A stretch of DNA of 64,000 nucleotides from Kangiellaceae bacterium (GCA_026196875.1 JAPHTP010000094.1:1-64000), one strand, 5' to 3'; positions 8,225 through 18,082 are shown, numbered from the stretch's first letter. Numbers and translations are program-made. The notes: generated by a model from the letters alone, not told the origin.

Positions 8225-9013
8225 ATGCATCCCGCCCTTTGGATCTCAAAAACTGGTTTAGAAGCACAGACAAAAGATTTGGCGGTTATTTCCAATAACC
8301 TCGCTAATGCCGGTACCGTTGGATTTAAAAAGTCCCGGGTCGCATTTGAAGATCTGTTCTATCAAAATCTGAGACAACCAGGTGCACAAGCTTCTGCGGA
8401 TACCCGTATCCCTTCTGGTTTACAAATAGGAACAGGAGTTAAGGTTGTTTCCACTCAGAAAATTCACACTCAAGGAAGTTTTCAAACAACAGATAATCAG
8501 TTGGATATGGCAATTCAAGGTTCAGGTTTTTTCCAAGTTCTATTGCCTGACGGAACAACCGCTTACTCGCGCGCAGGAAACTTTAGTAGAGACGAAAATG
8601 GGCAAATTGTTACCCAAGGAAGCGGTTATGTTTTGCAGCCCGCGCTAACAATCCCACAGACTGCAATTAGTTTAGATATCGCCGTCGACGGAACTGTATC
8701 AGTGCAAGAGCAAGGAAATGCCGCTCCGACCATTCTAGGAAATATTCAATTGGCTGATTTTGTTAATCCGTCCGGGTTGCAACCGATAGGTGAAAACTTG
8801 TTTTTGGAGACTGGCAGTAGCGGAGCTCCGGTAGTTGGTACTCCAGGTTTAGATGGGCTTGGTTCGGTGAGAGGCGGAATGATAGAAACATCTAATGTTT
8901 CTACGGTAGAAGAGTTAGTTTCAATGATAGAGACCCAAAGAACCTATGAAACCAATGCAAAAGTATTGTCTGCAGTGGATCAAATGTTGCAGTTTATTAA
9001 TCAAACACTTTAG
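8225..9013 (+). CDS. flgG: Flagellar distal rod protein FlgG
   Basis: Distal rod subunit forming the straight shaft that passes through the P and L rings. It is 262 residues, the expected size. It has MHPALWISKTGLEAQ at the N-terminus, NNLANAGTVGFKKSRVAFEDLFYQ, the QLDMAIQGSGFF motif, and the very conserved C-terminal helix SNVSTVEELVSMIETQRTYETNAKVLS. ACCGAGGT upstream supplies the ribosome-binding site. It is followed 12 bp later by flgH. Confidence 0.97.
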   Translation: MHPALWISKTGLEAQTKDLAVISNNLANAGTVGFKKSRVAFEDLFYQNLRQPGAQASADTRIPSGLQIGTGVKVVSTQKIHTQGSFQTTDNQLDMAIQGSGFFQVLLPDGTTAYSRAGNFSRDENGQIVTQGSGYVLQPALTIPQTAISLDIAVDGTVSVQEQGNAAPTILGNIQLADFVNPSGLQPIGENLFLETGSSGAPVVGTPGLDGLGSVRGGMIETSNVSTVEELVSMIETQRTYETNAKVLSAVDQMLQFINQTL

Positions 9014-9025
9014 TTGGAATTTTAA

Positions 9026-9730
9026 ATGGGGCGTATCAATCAACACATTATTAGTTTGCTGGTTAGTATGTTACTAATTAATCTCTTGGGATGTGCAACG
9101 GTTTATAACTCGGCCAGTATGAACGATCCTAACTGGGCACCTGCATTTCCTAAGGTTGCTGATAATAGTCAGACTAATCCCGGCGCCATTTTTAACCCCG
9201 GCTCGGCACAAATGTTGTTCCAAGATAAAAAAGCGCATCGCATTGGAGATATTATTACCATTGTTTTAACCGAATCTACCAACGCAAGTAAGAATGCAGA
9301 TACTGAACTTGATAAAGAATCTAACTTAAATCTGTCTGAAGTAAGTCTATTGGGTAACACCACAGTTGGTTTTTCAGGTGGAAATGCTTCGCTGGCAGGA
9401 ACTGCAACTACCGATCGAAGTTTTAAGGCGGAAACCGATTCGAAACAAAGCAATAATTTACAAGGCACCATATCTGTCACCGTGCATCAAGTTTATCCAA
9501 ATGGAAACTTAGCAATAAAAGGCGAAAAATGGATTGCGCTTAATCAGGGTAGTGAATTTATCCGAGTAGCTGGCATTATTCGTCCCGAAGATATCAGCAA
9601 AGACAATCAGATTGCGTCGACTAAAATTGCCAATGCATATATTTCTTACGGTGGGAAAGGTGCTTTGGCTGAAGTGAATGAAGAAGGCTGGGCATCACGC
9701 TTCTTTAACTCTGGCTGGTGGCCGTTTTAA
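9026..9730 (+). CDS. flgH: Flagellar L-ring lipoprotein FlgH
   Basis: Outer-membrane bushing protein. The N-terminus is a lipoprotein signal peptide (residues about 8-23) ending in lipobox LLGC, so Cys23 is the likely lipidated residue. The 234-residue length and the FlgH motifs AHRIGDIITIVLTESTNASK, the GTISVTVHQVYPNGNL segment and GEKWIALNQGSEFIRVAGIIRPEDI are diagnostic. The C-terminal SRFFNSGWWPF is the typical aromatic end. Between flgG and flgI as usual. Confidence 0.97.
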   Translation: MGRINQHIISLLVSMLLINLLGCATVYNSASMNDPNWAPAFPKVADNSQTNPGAIFNPGSAQMLFQDKKAHRIGDIITIVLTESTNASKNADTELDKESNLNLSEVSLLGNTTVGFSGGNASLAGTATTDRSFKAETDSKQSNNLQGTISVTVHQVYPNGNLAIKGEKWIALNQGSEFIRVAGIIRPEDISKDNQIASTKIANAYISYGGKGALAEVNEEGWASRFFNSGWWPF

Positions 9731-9787
9731 AACTGAAGAGAAAGCCAAGAGCTAGCAAATACGTAACTCAACTTACAGAGAAAAAAG

Positions 9788-10885
9788 ATGAAGTTTTATC
9801 GATACTTGTTGATTTCAGTGATGACCCTAACTTGTCAATTTGCTGCTGCTGAGCGCATTAAAGATGTAACTAGCGTACAAGGAGTCAGGGAAAATCAGTT
9901 GATCGGCTATGGTTTGGTCGTCGGCCTTGATGGAACAGGTGAAAAAACGCTTTATACCGAGCAAACATTCAGAACTATGCTCGCTCGGTTTGGTATAAAC
10001 GTACCCGCAGGTACTCAATTAAAGTTGAAAAATACAGCTGCTGTGGCGGTCCATGCTACTTTGCCGGCCTTTGCAAAAGCGGGGCAATCTATCGACATTA
10101 CCGTCAGCAGCCTAGGTGAGGCGAAAAGTTTGCGCGGTGGAACGTTACTGATGACACCTCTAAAAGGGGCGGATGGTAAAATCTATGCGATAGCCCAAGG
10201 TAACTTAGTCGTCGGAGGCTTCGGTGTTCTGGGTAATGATGGTTCCAAAATAAGTGTTAATCATCAGACTGTCGGGCGTGTTCCCAATGGCGCTACGGTT
10301 GAACAATCTGTAGCGACTAATTTCTTAACATATGACTATATCGTTTTTAATTTAAACGAACCTGATTTCACTTCGGCTGTTAAATTATCCAAAGCGATTA
10401 ACCAATTGATTGGGCCAAATACTGCAAAACCAATTGATCAAACTTCAATTCAGGTTAACGCACCTAGAGATGCAGCGCAAAGAATTAACTACCTTTCATT
10501 GCTAGAAAACATCGAATTTCGACCAGCGGAATCAATTGGAAAAATTGTGGTTAATTCGAGAACTGGCACAATTGTTATCGGGAAGCATGTCAATTTAAAA
10601 GAAGCGGCCATCGCCCATGGCAACTTGATCGTAAAAATAAAAGAAAGTCAAAATGTCAGCCAACCATCGCCTTTAGCTCAACAAGGAACAACGGTGACTA
10701 CGCCTGACTCACAAGTCGAAATAGAGCAGGAGAATACTCGCATGTTCCATTTCAGACCGGGGGCAACTTTACAGCAGTTAGTAGAAGCTGTTAACGCAGT
10801 GGGGGCTGCACCGGGAGACGTAATGGCTATTCTTGAAGCACTGAAGCAGGCAGGCGCGATCAGTGGTGACTTAATTGTGATTTAG
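9788..10885 (+). CDS. flgI: Flagellar P-ring protein FlgI
   Basis: Periplasmic ring protein around the rod in the peptidoglycan layer. The 365 residues start with a Sec signal peptide ([21 protein letters not shown], cleavage before ERIKDV). Mature-protein hallmarks are [56 protein letters not shown] and the C-terminal [34 protein letters not shown]. Assembly should need the FlgA encoded at the start of the window. GAGAAAA upstream may serve as ribosome-binding site. Confidence 0.97.
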   Translation: MKFYRYLLISVMTLTCQFAAAERIKDVTSVQGVRENQLIGYGLVVGLDGTGEKTLYTEQTFRTMLARFGINVPAGTQLKLKNTAAVAVHATLPAFAKAGQSIDITVSSLGEAKSLRGGTLLMTPLKGADGKIYAIAQGNLVVGGFGVLGNDGSKISVNHQTVGRVPNGATVEQSVATNFLTYDYIVFNLNEPDFTSAVKLSKAINQLIGPNTAKPIDQTSIQVNAPRDAAQRINYLSLLENIEFRPAESIGKIVVNSRTGTIVIGKHVNLKEAAIAHGNLIVKIKESQNVSQPSPLAQQGTTVTTPDSQVEIEQENTRMFHFRPGATLQQLVEAVNAVGAAPGDVMAILEALKQAGAISGDLIVI

Positions 10886-10893
10886 AGACATAA

Positions 10894-11967
10894 ATGGAAA
10901 TCGATACAACTTCACATTTAAACCAGGCGAGTATTTATTCGGATTTAAACAGTCTGGATAAAATTCGTCAATTAGGTAAAAAAGATGAAGTGGCCGCAAT
11001 TAAGAAAGCTGCACAGGAGTTCGAAGCGTTTTTTATGAATATGATGCTGAAGTCGATGCGTCAGGCTAGCGCAGTCATTGGGGATGACTCTATGTTCGGA
11101 AGCCAGCAGGAAAAGATGTTTACTGGAATGATGGACGAACAACTTGCAGTCAACTTGTCTCAATCCGGGCATCTAGGTATCGCTGAATTAATGATGGCTC
11201 AGTTAGGTATTAAAGAGCAGCCTGAATCGAAGCCATCGCAGCTTGAAGGATTTATCGGCACTAGTTCTAATCAAATAATTCCGAACTCTGGAAATGAGCT
11301 GAAAAGTAACCTTCATCAGTCATCTAATTTTTCTAAGGATAGTAAGTTAACCTCAAATGTTACCCCGCTGAGCGAGAACCATGATGAGGTTAAACCATCA
11401 AAAGATCGCGCCCGAGATGGTGTTCAAGAAATTGAATCTACAGGTATCTCGTCTCAATCCCAGCTTCCTGAAAAAAAATCACTATTTGATAGTGCCCAGA
11501 AATTTATTTCCCAGCTGTTACCTTATGCTCAAAAAGCTGCGGAGAAACTTAACCTGGACCCTCGAGTTCTAATTTCACAGGCTGCTTTAGAAACGGGGTG
11601 GGGAAAGTTTATTATGCATGATGAGCGAGGAAACCCAGGTTTTAATTTATTTGGCATTAAAGCTAATTCAAATTGGAATGGAGATACCATAAAGATCGAC
11701 ACTTTAGAAATAGTGGAAAGCCAAGTTAAAAAAATTAAAGCAAGTTTTAGAAAATACGAGAGTTTTGCTCAGTCATTTGAAGACTATGTTGACTTTATTT
11801 CAACACAGCCGCGTTATCAAAAAGCGGTTGAGTCTTCGCAAGAGCCAAAGAAATTTACTGAACAACTCCAGTCGTCCGGCTATGCAACTGACCCTGAATA
11901 TTCCAATAAGATAATGAGAATATTTAATGACGATATTATGCAAAAAATTGAGCTGGGCGGAGACTAG
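10894..11967 (+). CDS. flgJ: Rod cap and peptidoglycan hydrolase FlgJ
   Basis: Two-domain protein: an N-terminal rod-capping domain (about residues 30-110, KKAAQEFEAFFMNMMLKSMRQAS then MFTGMMDEQLAVNLS) and a C-terminal glucosaminidase domain (about 195-350) that opens peptidoglycan for the rod. The catalytic-glutamate motif is SQAALETGWGK (Glu near residue 233), followed by FNLFGIKA and the YESFAQSFEDYVDFI segment. A low-complexity Ser/Asn-rich linker of about 75 residues joins them. It is the dual-domain form typical of beta/gammaproteobacteria. Begins 8 bp after flgI. Confidence 0.96.
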   Translation: MEIDTTSHLNQASIYSDLNSLDKIRQLGKKDEVAAIKKAAQEFEAFFMNMMLKSMRQASAVIGDDSMFGSQQEKMFTGMMDEQLAVNLSQSGHLGIAELMMAQLGIKEQPESKPSQLEGFIGTSSNQIIPNSGNELKSNLHQSSNFSKDSKLTSNVTPLSENHDEVKPSKDRARDGVQEIESTGISSQSQLPEKKSLFDSAQKFISQLLPYAQKAAEKLNLDPRVLISQAALETGWGKFIMHDERGNPGFNLFGIKANSNWNGDTIKIDTLEIVESQVKKIKASFRKYESFAQSFEDYVDFISTQPRYQKAVESSQEPKKFTEQLQSSGYATDPEYSNKIMRIFNDDIMQKIELGGD

Positions 11968-11983
11968 GTGAGAGGTAAGAACA

Positions 11984-13972
11984 ATGGGCTTATTTGATAT
12001 CAGTATATCTGGATTATTAACCAATCAAGCATCTATCGCAACTACATCTCATAATATAGCGAATGCGAATGTAGAAGGTTATTCCCGGCAGCGTGTTGAC
12101 CAATCTGCGAGGTTGCCGGAGTTTATTGGTGGAAATTATTTTGGTACCGGAGTTGAAGCCGGAGCCGTCAGAAGAATCTTCGAAGCGACCCAGCAACTAG
12201 AATTGCAATCAGCTACAGCAGATTTTCACAGTTTTGAAAGCTTCTTAAGTCAGGCAAATCGTGTCGATAGTTTACTGGCCGATAGCGATAACGGAATTAA
12301 CAATGCAATTCAGAATTTTTTTACAGCACTACAAGGCGTAGTTAACGACCCCGCATCGATACCCGCCAGACAAGTTATGCTGAGTGAAGCAGAAATGCTT
12401 TCAGCTAGATTCGACTTAGTTCATTCTCAACTAGAAAGTCAAGTTTCCGAAATTAACGGAAATATTGATTCGCTAGCAAATGAAATTAGTTCACTAGCTG
12501 AATCGATTGCAAAGTTAAATAATCAAATTGCCGGCTCTCCAGGCAACTTTCCGCCGGATTTACTCGACCAAAGGGAGCGAGAAATTACACGACTGAGCGA
12601 GCTTGTCTCGGTTCAAACTTTGCAACAAAGTGATGGTAGTGTAAATGTATTTATCGGCTCAGGCCAGTCTCTGGTTATCGGTTCTCTTGCCAACCAGCTA
12701 ACCGCATCTGTTGACCCTTTGGACCCAAGGAGTATGCGTTTAAGTATTACCAGTGGTAATTCGAATATCGATGTTACTCGTAACGTGACTGGTGGTGAAC
12801 TCGGTGGCTTGCTTGATGCGGTCACCGAAATAATTGAACCTGCATTTAATACTCTTGGGAGGGTTGCGATCGGAATATCTTCTACAATCAATGCGCAACA
12901 TCAACTGGGTATGGATCTAAACAATGAGCTTGGGGGGGCATTTTTCACTGACATCAATGATGCAACAGTTGCTCAAGCCAGAGTTAGTGCTTCAACCGCT
13001 AATACCGGAACAGCAAACTTAAGTATTACAATTGATGATCCTTCCTTACTAGACGATTCAAATTTTCAGTTGTACCTTTCCGGTGGGACTTATCAGTTGA
13101 TTGATCTGACAACAAATACTTCAATCGCAACTTTTGCTCCACCGGCAGTTGTGCCTGATACCGTAGCAGTGCCTACCAGAGGGTTTAGCATTAACTTTTT
13201 GTCAGGGGCGGCAAGCAATGGCGATACATTTGAAATTCAAAATACAAGAAACTTCGGTAGGAATTTTGATGTACTAGTAACGACACCAGAGCAAATAGCT
13301 GCAGCTTCACCGGTTAGAGGCGAGCAACTCAGCACCAATATCGGATCAGGATCGATTTCGGCGATAACAGTAACTGATACTACGACCGCGCAATTTACCA
13401 CGACCCCGAGTGATTTAGCTCCTCCTATCCGAGTTCAATTTGGACCGGGAGCAGGACAGTTCGAACTATTCGATATGACCACCGGGACTCCTGTAGCGTT
13501 GGGCGGACCGTTTGCTGGCTTTGTCGCCAATCAAGACAACAATGTTTTAGCACTAGCCGGGGCACCGTATAATACCTATGGATACGAAATCTCAATTAAT
13601 GGCGACCCGCAAATCGGTGATAGTTTCGATATTAGTTATAATAACAATGGCGGTGGGAATAACGACAATATTTCTTTGATGGGAGATCTCCAGTTTGCTT
13701 CGCCACTCGACAATAATAATTCAAACTACCAACAGGCGTTTGGTCGAATAATAAGTACTATAGGTGTAAAAACACAATCGGCTCAAATTAAGCGCGATGC
13801 ATCTGAAAGTTTGTTGTTTCAAGCACAAGAGCGAAAGCAAAGTACTTCTGGAGTAAATCTTGATGAAGAAGCGGCTGATTTAATTCGTTTTCAACAAGCT
13901 TACGAGGCCTCCGCTCAAGTTATAAATGTTGCTAGAACGCTTTTTCAAACCGTACTTGATTCTGTCCGGTAG
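11984..13972 (+). CDS. flgK: Hook-filament junction protein FlgK (HAP1)
   Basis: First hook-associated protein joining hook to filament, exported with FlgN. N-terminus MGLFDISISGLLTNQASIATTSHNIANANVEGYSRQRV is diagnostic. The C-terminal helix GVNLDEEAADLIRFQQAYEASAQVINVARTLFQTVL is the canonical FlgK end. At 662 residues it is about 115 longer than Salmonella FlgK; the extra length is in the Gly/Asn/Thr-rich central domain (about residues 330-570), the surface-exposed variable part. Starts 16 bp after flgJ. Confidence 0.96.
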   Translation: MGLFDISISGLLTNQASIATTSHNIANANVEGYSRQRVDQSARLPEFIGGNYFGTGVEAGAVRRIFEATQQLELQSATADFHSFESFLSQANRVDSLLADSDNGINNAIQNFFTALQGVVNDPASIPARQVMLSEAEMLSARFDLVHSQLESQVSEINGNIDSLANEISSLAESIAKLNNQIAGSPGNFPPDLLDQREREITRLSELVSVQTLQQSDGSVNVFIGSGQSLVIGSLANQLTASVDPLDPRSMRLSITSGNSNIDVTRNVTGGELGGLLDAVTEIIEPAFNTLGRVAIGISSTINAQHQLGMDLNNELGGAFFTDINDATVAQARVSASTANTGTANLSITIDDPSLLDDSNFQLYLSGGTYQLIDLTTNTSIATFAPPAVVPDTVAVPTRGFSINFLSGAASNGDTFEIQNTRNFGRNFDVLVTTPEQIAAASPVRGEQLSTNIGSGSISAITVTDTTTAQFTTTPSDLAPPIRVQFGPGAGQFELFDMTTGTPVALGGPFAGFVANQDNNVLALAGAPYNTYGYEISINGDPQIGDSFDISYNNNGGGNNDNISLMGDLQFASPLDNNNSNYQQAFGRIISTIGVKTQSAQIKRDASESLLFQAQERKQSTSGVNLDEEAADLIRFQQAYEASAQVINVARTLFQTVLDSVR

Positions 13973-13977
13973 ATATT

Positions 13978-15192
13978 ATGAGAATCTCTACTGCACAAAT
14001 GACTAACGCTGGTGTGCGAGAAATGCTTTTACGCCAAGCTGAACTTCAGTACACCCAGTTACAGCTAGCAACTCAAAAGCGAGTACTTAAACCTTCCGAT
14101 GACCCAGTTGCGGCAACGTCAATCAGTTTTATTCAAACTGAAATAGCTCAGCTGGAACAGTTCAACCGCAATGGTAATATGGCGAAGGTTAGCAATGAGC
14201 TTGAAGAAAGTGTTTTAACAAGCGCAACGGACATTTTATTTCGGATCCGCAGCTTGATGGTCGAAATGGGAAATGGGACTTATGCTGAGGAAGAGTTGGA
14301 TAGTATTGCTGTTGAAATGAACGAAAGGTTAGGTGAATTATTAGGCCTGGCGAATACCCAAAATGCAAACGGTGATTATCTTTTTTCGGGAAGCAAGGTT
14401 AAGGTACAACCATTCACAAGAGATGCTGCTGGAAACTACATTTATAATGGAGATCAGAACCAACGAATGTTGCGCGTAAGTAGTGGTGTCGTGGTACCTG
14501 TATCGGATCCTGGTTTTGAGGTTTTTACTGATGTTAAAAATGGTAATGGTAAATTCATTGCTGGTTCAAACGCAGCAAATACCGGCGGTGGAATAATATC
14601 TCCGGGAAGCTATCAGGCCCCGCCTAATTTTTTGGCTGAACCTTACACTATTACATTTGGAACTGATATTAATGGAAACACCACCTACACAGTAACGGGT
14701 GATGTTTCAGCAACGACCATTGTCCCAGCTACAGTTTGGCAAGAAGGAGATCAAATTTCTTTTAACGGTATCACGACTGAAGTTAGCGGCACTCCTTTGT
14801 CGGGCGATCAATTTCATATTTCACCAAGCACATCGGAAGATTTGTTTTCTACCATACAACTTGCAATTGATGCGGTAGAATCATTTGCAGATAGTGAGTC
14901 AGGAAGAGCTCGATTTTTAAACACCGTCAATCGGGTTCAAGAAACGATGAATAATCACATGCAAAACGTCGATATTGTAAGAGGGAAAATAGGTAGTCGA
15001 TTAAATGCGATAGATTCTGAAACGAACAGTAATTTATCCTTGCTCGTTACAAGCCGTTCTGCGTTGTCGGATATTCAAGATTTGGATGTAGTAGAAGCTT
15101 CCACCAGATTTTCACAGCAGTTAGTAGTACTAGAAGCAGCCCAAGCGAGTTTTGTCAGAGTTCAGGGGTTGAATCTATTCAACTTCATATAA
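13978..15192 (+). CDS. flgL: Hook-filament junction protein FlgL (HAP3)
   Basis: Second junction protein between hook and filament. Flagellin-like ends are clear: N-terminal MRISTAQMTNAGVREMLLRQAELQYTQLQLATQKRVLKPSDDPVAA and C-terminal VEASTRFSQQLVVLEAAQASFVRVQGLNLFNFI. It is 404 residues, somewhat longer than the enterobacterial 317, with an inserted middle domain (about 170-290). It is the last plus-strand gene of the flg operon, 5 bp after flgK, and converges on the GNAT gene only 6 bp away with no obvious terminator in the gap. Confidence 0.95.
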   Translation: MRISTAQMTNAGVREMLLRQAELQYTQLQLATQKRVLKPSDDPVAATSISFIQTEIAQLEQFNRNGNMAKVSNELEESVLTSATDILFRIRSLMVEMGNGTYAEEELDSIAVEMNERLGELLGLANTQNANGDYLFSGSKVKVQPFTRDAAGNYIYNGDQNQRMLRVSSGVVVPVSDPGFEVFTDVKNGNGKFIAGSNAANTGGGIISPGSYQAPPNFLAEPYTITFGTDINGNTTYTVTGDVSATTIVPATVWQEGDQISFNGITTEVSGTPLSGDQFHISPSTSEDLFSTIQLAIDAVESFADSESGRARFLNTVNRVQETMNNHMQNVDIVRGKIGSRLNAIDSETNSNLSLLVTSRSALSDIQDLDVVEASTRFSQQLVVLEAAQASFVRVQGLNLFNFI

Positions 15193-15198
15193 GAGTAA

Positions 15199-15663
15199 TC
15201 AAAGAAGTTTTCTAGCATTAACTGAGTAAGGACGAAAGTTTAGCCTAGTCCAAAATTTCTCTGCCAGTTGATTTTTAATGGTGTAAGAACACTCTATGTA
15301 GCCAATTGACAATTCACTAAAACAGGACTCGATTGCTTCTGTTAAAGCATTTGCCACTCCTTGGTTGCGAAACTCTTTATTAACCCACAGCAAGTGGATT
15401 ACACCTTTTAAAGGATTAGATAAGAACCCGTTATCATTGACAACAGAGGTTGCAAAGATAAAGCCGATTGGTTCACTTTCTTCCAGTGCGATTAAGAAAA
15501 GCCCATTTTTATTATCCATCTCGAGCTCAAGCCATTTCTTTAAATTGGCTTTTATATTTGGGTGGTGGGGCACATTGCCATCATCTTCATGTAAATGAAG
15601 GGCATGCGTCCAAGTTGCGAGTAAATCTATGTCTTTCGAATTGGCCTGCCTTATTTCAAGCAT
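15199..15663 (-). CDS. GNAT-family N-acetyltransferase
   Basis: A 154-residue GCN5-related acyltransferase: acetyl-CoA-binding motif A is at about residues 92-113 (LLWVNKEFRNQGVANALTEAI, with R-x-x-G-x-A), and motif B is near residues 130-145 (NQLAEKFWTRLNFRP). The substrate is unknown. It is the fourth gene of a minus-strand run fliD-fliS-fliT-GNAT, starting 10 bp after the fliT stop, so it is likely transcribed from the same sigma-28 promoter. That context suggests a target connected with late flagellar assembly, but a chance passenger is equally possible. Confidence 0.85.
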   Translation of the reverse strand: MLEIRQANSKDIDLLATWTHALHLHEDDGNVPHHPNIKANLKKWLELEMDNKNGLFLIALEESEPIGFIFATSVVNDNGFLSNPLKGVIHLLWVNKEFRNQGVANALTEAIESCFSELSIGYIECSYTIKNQLAEKFWTRLNFRPYSVNARKLL

Positions 15664-15673
15664 GATAGTTTTA

Positions 15674-15976
15674 TTAGGTTTGATGAGCTTGGTAGGCTCT
15701 TAGCGCGGACTGAGTGTTTCTTAAGTCAAGACTAGTTTCAATGGCACTTTTTTTCTGTTTTTTCATCAGAGCTTTAATTTTCTCATCAGTAGCTCTAATT
15801 TCCTTATTAACACTAACAAAGTCTTCTAGCTGATCGGCAGTCTCGGCCTCAAAAAAAGATTCGATCAATTGATGGCGTAGCTTTGATTGATTAACAACTT
15901 GCTCCCAGTTCTCCGCCAAAGCTGATTCATGCATCAGCTTGTTGAGCCCTGAAATTTGCTTGATTAAATTGTTCAT
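15674..15976 (-). CDS. fliT: FliT-like flagellar export chaperone (probable)
   Basis: A 100-residue all-helical protein (QISGLNKLMHESALAENWEQV at the N-terminus, then EKIKALMKKQKKSAIETSLDL). FliT is the small helical chaperone of the filament cap FliD. Sequence conservation in FliT is low, and I rely on size, helix pattern and position: it starts 8 bp after fliS in the order fliD-fliS-fliT. The W in NWEQV and the C-terminal LRNTQSALRAYQ fit the family. It could be called simply a flagellar chaperone. Confidence 0.65.
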   Translation of the reverse strand: MNNLIKQISGLNKLMHESALAENWEQVVNQSKLRHQLIESFFEAETADQLEDFVSVNKEIRATDEKIKALMKKQKKSAIETSLDLRNTQSALRAYQAHQT

Positions 15977-15984
15977 TTACTTTC

Positions 15985-16389
15985 TTACCCAGCAGATTGA
16001 GATTGCAGAGTTTGCTCTCTAATTGCATCCCAGCCTTCTTTTATTTCTCGCATAACGCCTAGGACGCTTTCCAGTTTTTCTTCGCTATTTTCCGTATTTG
16101 CTTCAACCAATGTAAAAGTGCAGTATTCGTAGAGCGAGTCGAGATTTTGTGCTACTTCACCACCTTCTTCTAAGTTCAGGCTACTTCGCAAGCCGCCAAT
16201 AATTGAAATTGCCCAACTGACGTGTTGACCTTTTTCCGCAATCTTATTGTTTTGCATAAAAAACTTCGCGCGGTTGATTTTTTCAATCGCGCCGTCGATC
16301 AGCATCTGAATTAGACGATGGGGATCGGCATTTTCTACACCAGTGGTGGTGCCAGTTTTTGCATAAGCAGAAGCGCCTGTTAAACCCAT
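15985..16389 (-). CDS. fliS: Flagellin export chaperone FliS
   Basis: Binds the C-terminus of unfolded flagellin and delivers it to FlhA. The 134 residues have FliS hallmarks: YAKTGTTTGVENADPHRLIQMLIDGAIEKINRAK at about residues 9-42, then a helical bundle containing HVSWAISIIGGLRSSLN and LDSLYEYCTFTLVEAN. It is between fliD (30 bp upstream) and fliT. With two flagellins encoded nearby it probably serves both. Confidence 0.95.
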   Translation of the reverse strand: MGLTGASAYAKTGTTTGVENADPHRLIQMLIDGAIEKINRAKFFMQNNKIAEKGQHVSWAISIIGGLRSSLNLEEGGEVAQNLDSLYEYCTFTLVEANTENSEEKLESVLGVMREIKEGWDAIREQTLQSQSAG

Positions 16390-16419
16390 TGATAAGACCT
16401 CGTATTTTAAAAAAAGCTG

Positions 16420-17805
16420 TTAGTTGTCTTTATTGCCACTCGAAAAGCCCGGTAGATTCGCGAACTGTTGAGCAATATAACTCTGTGTACTGTTAAACTG
16501 TGCAACGGCAGCATCCATGACCGCAAATTGTTGTGTTAGTCTAAGTTGCAAAGACTCGATGCGCAGGTCTAAAGACAATCTGTCATTAGCGATGCGTCCA
16601 AGTTGTTCATTGAGTGACGATTCTCGTGAAGAGATAACACCGGAGCTACTGGTATAGGTGTCAATCACACTTCTCAGTTGAGTTGCAAAGCCATCGGTAC
16701 TAGTAAAGAGATCGTCGAGTTGTTCAAAATTATCGTCTATCGCTTTGTCTAGCACGTCGTTATCGATTTCGAGATATCCCGTCTGAGTGGTTGTAATCCC
16801 AATGGCTGACAGGCTGTTAAAGTCGCCTGTGATTGAATCAATTGTTGACGAAATCAAGTTGCGAATTTGAGATTCCGCTTGCCGTAGTGTTGAGTCACCG
16901 AGCAGTATTCCAGGTTGAGCGGTGTTTGCCGATCCCAGCTCTTTGGTAACATCAACAAAAGCATTAAAGGTAGTTACAAAGCTTGTTATCAAACTTTTTG
17001 TACTCGCAGTGTCCAGTGATACGGTTAAACTGTCTGTTGTGCCGGAAGGAGAGTGTTCTTTCGCTGTTGTGATGGTCACGCCCTGAATAATATCTGTGAA
17101 AGTATTATTGCTACTTGATGCAGCTAGTCCGTCTACCAAAATCCCTGCGTCGCCTGCTGTTTGAGTTTGGGTTAAATTCGTTGATAGATTAGCCAGCGAG
17201 GCATCACCGCTATAAGTAACCGCCAGATCATTTCCAGTTCCAGTTGTGGATGAATCAAAAGTCAGGATGCTGCCGGTGTCAGGACCACTCGTGACATTAT
17301 TCAGCAAGTTGACTGAGACGAAAGAATTGTCGGATGCAGCATTAATGTTGTTACGGATATCAGACAACGTATCAGTTGACGAAACCGCAACGTCAAATGT
17401 GTTGCTGCCAATGGTAAAAGTCAAAGTACCATCGCCAAAAGTGGTCGAGCTGCCGCCGGTAAATACCTGAGATTGATGTGTGCTGCCAACCGCTAATGAT
17501 GTGACTTCAATATCGTATTGACCTGAAGAGGCACTAGAAGTAGCAGTGGCAGTAAAAAATTCACTGCTGGAAACAGTTACTGAGCGTTTGCTAAAGTTGG
17601 AAGTAAGGCTTAAATCTAAAGATGCGGTTTTTAGTTCATCCAGTGCAGACTTTAAATTTCCAAGTCCGGTTAGGGTTACTGTTACATCTGCTTCCAGCCT
17701 ATCAAGACTATTTTGCTTGGGCGCCCTTTCTGCTGCTACAAGAGCATCGACAATGCTTTTTGTGTCGAGGCCCGAGCCCAGGCCACCAATTGAAATAAGC
17801 CCCAT
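16420..17805 (-). CDS. fliD: Flagellar filament cap protein FliD (HAP2)
   Basis: Forms the pentameric/hexameric cap that folds flagellin at the growing filament tip. The 461-residue protein begins MGLISIGGLGSGLDTKSIVDALVAAERAP, diagnostic of FliD N-domain (D0/D1). The C-terminal FliD domain (about 250-450) holds DSLTVSLDTASTKSLITSFVTTFNAF and the coiled C-terminus RLTQQFAVMDAAVAQFNSTQSYIAQQF. It is first in the fliD-fliS-fliT-GNAT unit, with a consensus sigma-28 promoter about 130 bp ahead. Confidence 0.96.
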   Translation of the reverse strand: MGLISIGGLGSGLDTKSIVDALVAAERAPKQNSLDRLEADVTVTLTGLGNLKSALDELKTASLDLSLTSNFSKRSVTVSSSEFFTATATSSASSGQYDIEVTSLAVGSTHQSQVFTGGSSTTFGDGTLTFTIGSNTFDVAVSSTDTLSDIRNNINAASDNSFVSVNLLNNVTSGPDTGSILTFDSSTTGTGNDLAVTYSGDASLANLSTNLTQTQTAGDAGILVDGLAASSSNNTFTDIIQGVTITTAKEHSPSGTTDSLTVSLDTASTKSLITSFVTTFNAFVDVTKELGSANTAQPGILLGDSTLRQAESQIRNLISSTIDSITGDFNSLSAIGITTTQTGYLEIDNDVLDKAIDDNFEQLDDLFTSTDGFATQLRSVIDTYTSSSGVISSRESSLNEQLGRIANDRLSLDLRIESLQLRLTQQFAVMDAAVAQFNSTQSYIAQQFANLPGFSSGNKDN

Positions 17806-17945
17806 GTTTTGTTACCTGTTTTACCTAATACTTATCAAACTTTGCTATTTGCAAAGCACTTAAACGTTTGAAACTTAGTGTAAATATTTATTTAAAAACA
17901 CTTAATAGTGGTATTTTAAAATAGATATTTACAACGATTATCTTA

Positions 17946-17972
17946 TTATCGGCCAAAAACAAACCAAATTTA
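17946..17972 (-). promoter_or_regulatory. Sigma-28 (FliA) promoter for fliD-fliS-fliT
   Basis: On the minus strand TAAATTTG (17972-17965), an 11-bp spacer, then GCCGATAA (17953-17946), a perfect -10 with near-consensus -35. Predicted start is near 17939, leaving a leader of about 134 nt. Confidence 0.82.
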
Positions 17973-18055
17973 CTTTTTTACGCAAATTTTTTGCAATTAC
18001 CTTGACTAATAAATACAATTTTTATGCCAGTGTTTTGAAGATTGCAGGCGGTTAA

Positions 18056-18080
18056 AGAAAAGGAGGGGACACCCTCCTTC
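18056..18080 (-). terminator. Intrinsic terminator after flaG
   Basis: On the minus strand AAGGAGGG pairs with CCCTCCTT around a 4-nt loop and is followed by a T-rich tail (TTCTTT). It starts 3 bp past the flaG stop and insulates the fliC/flaG unit from fliD. Confidence 0.78.
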
Positions 18081-18082
18081 TC

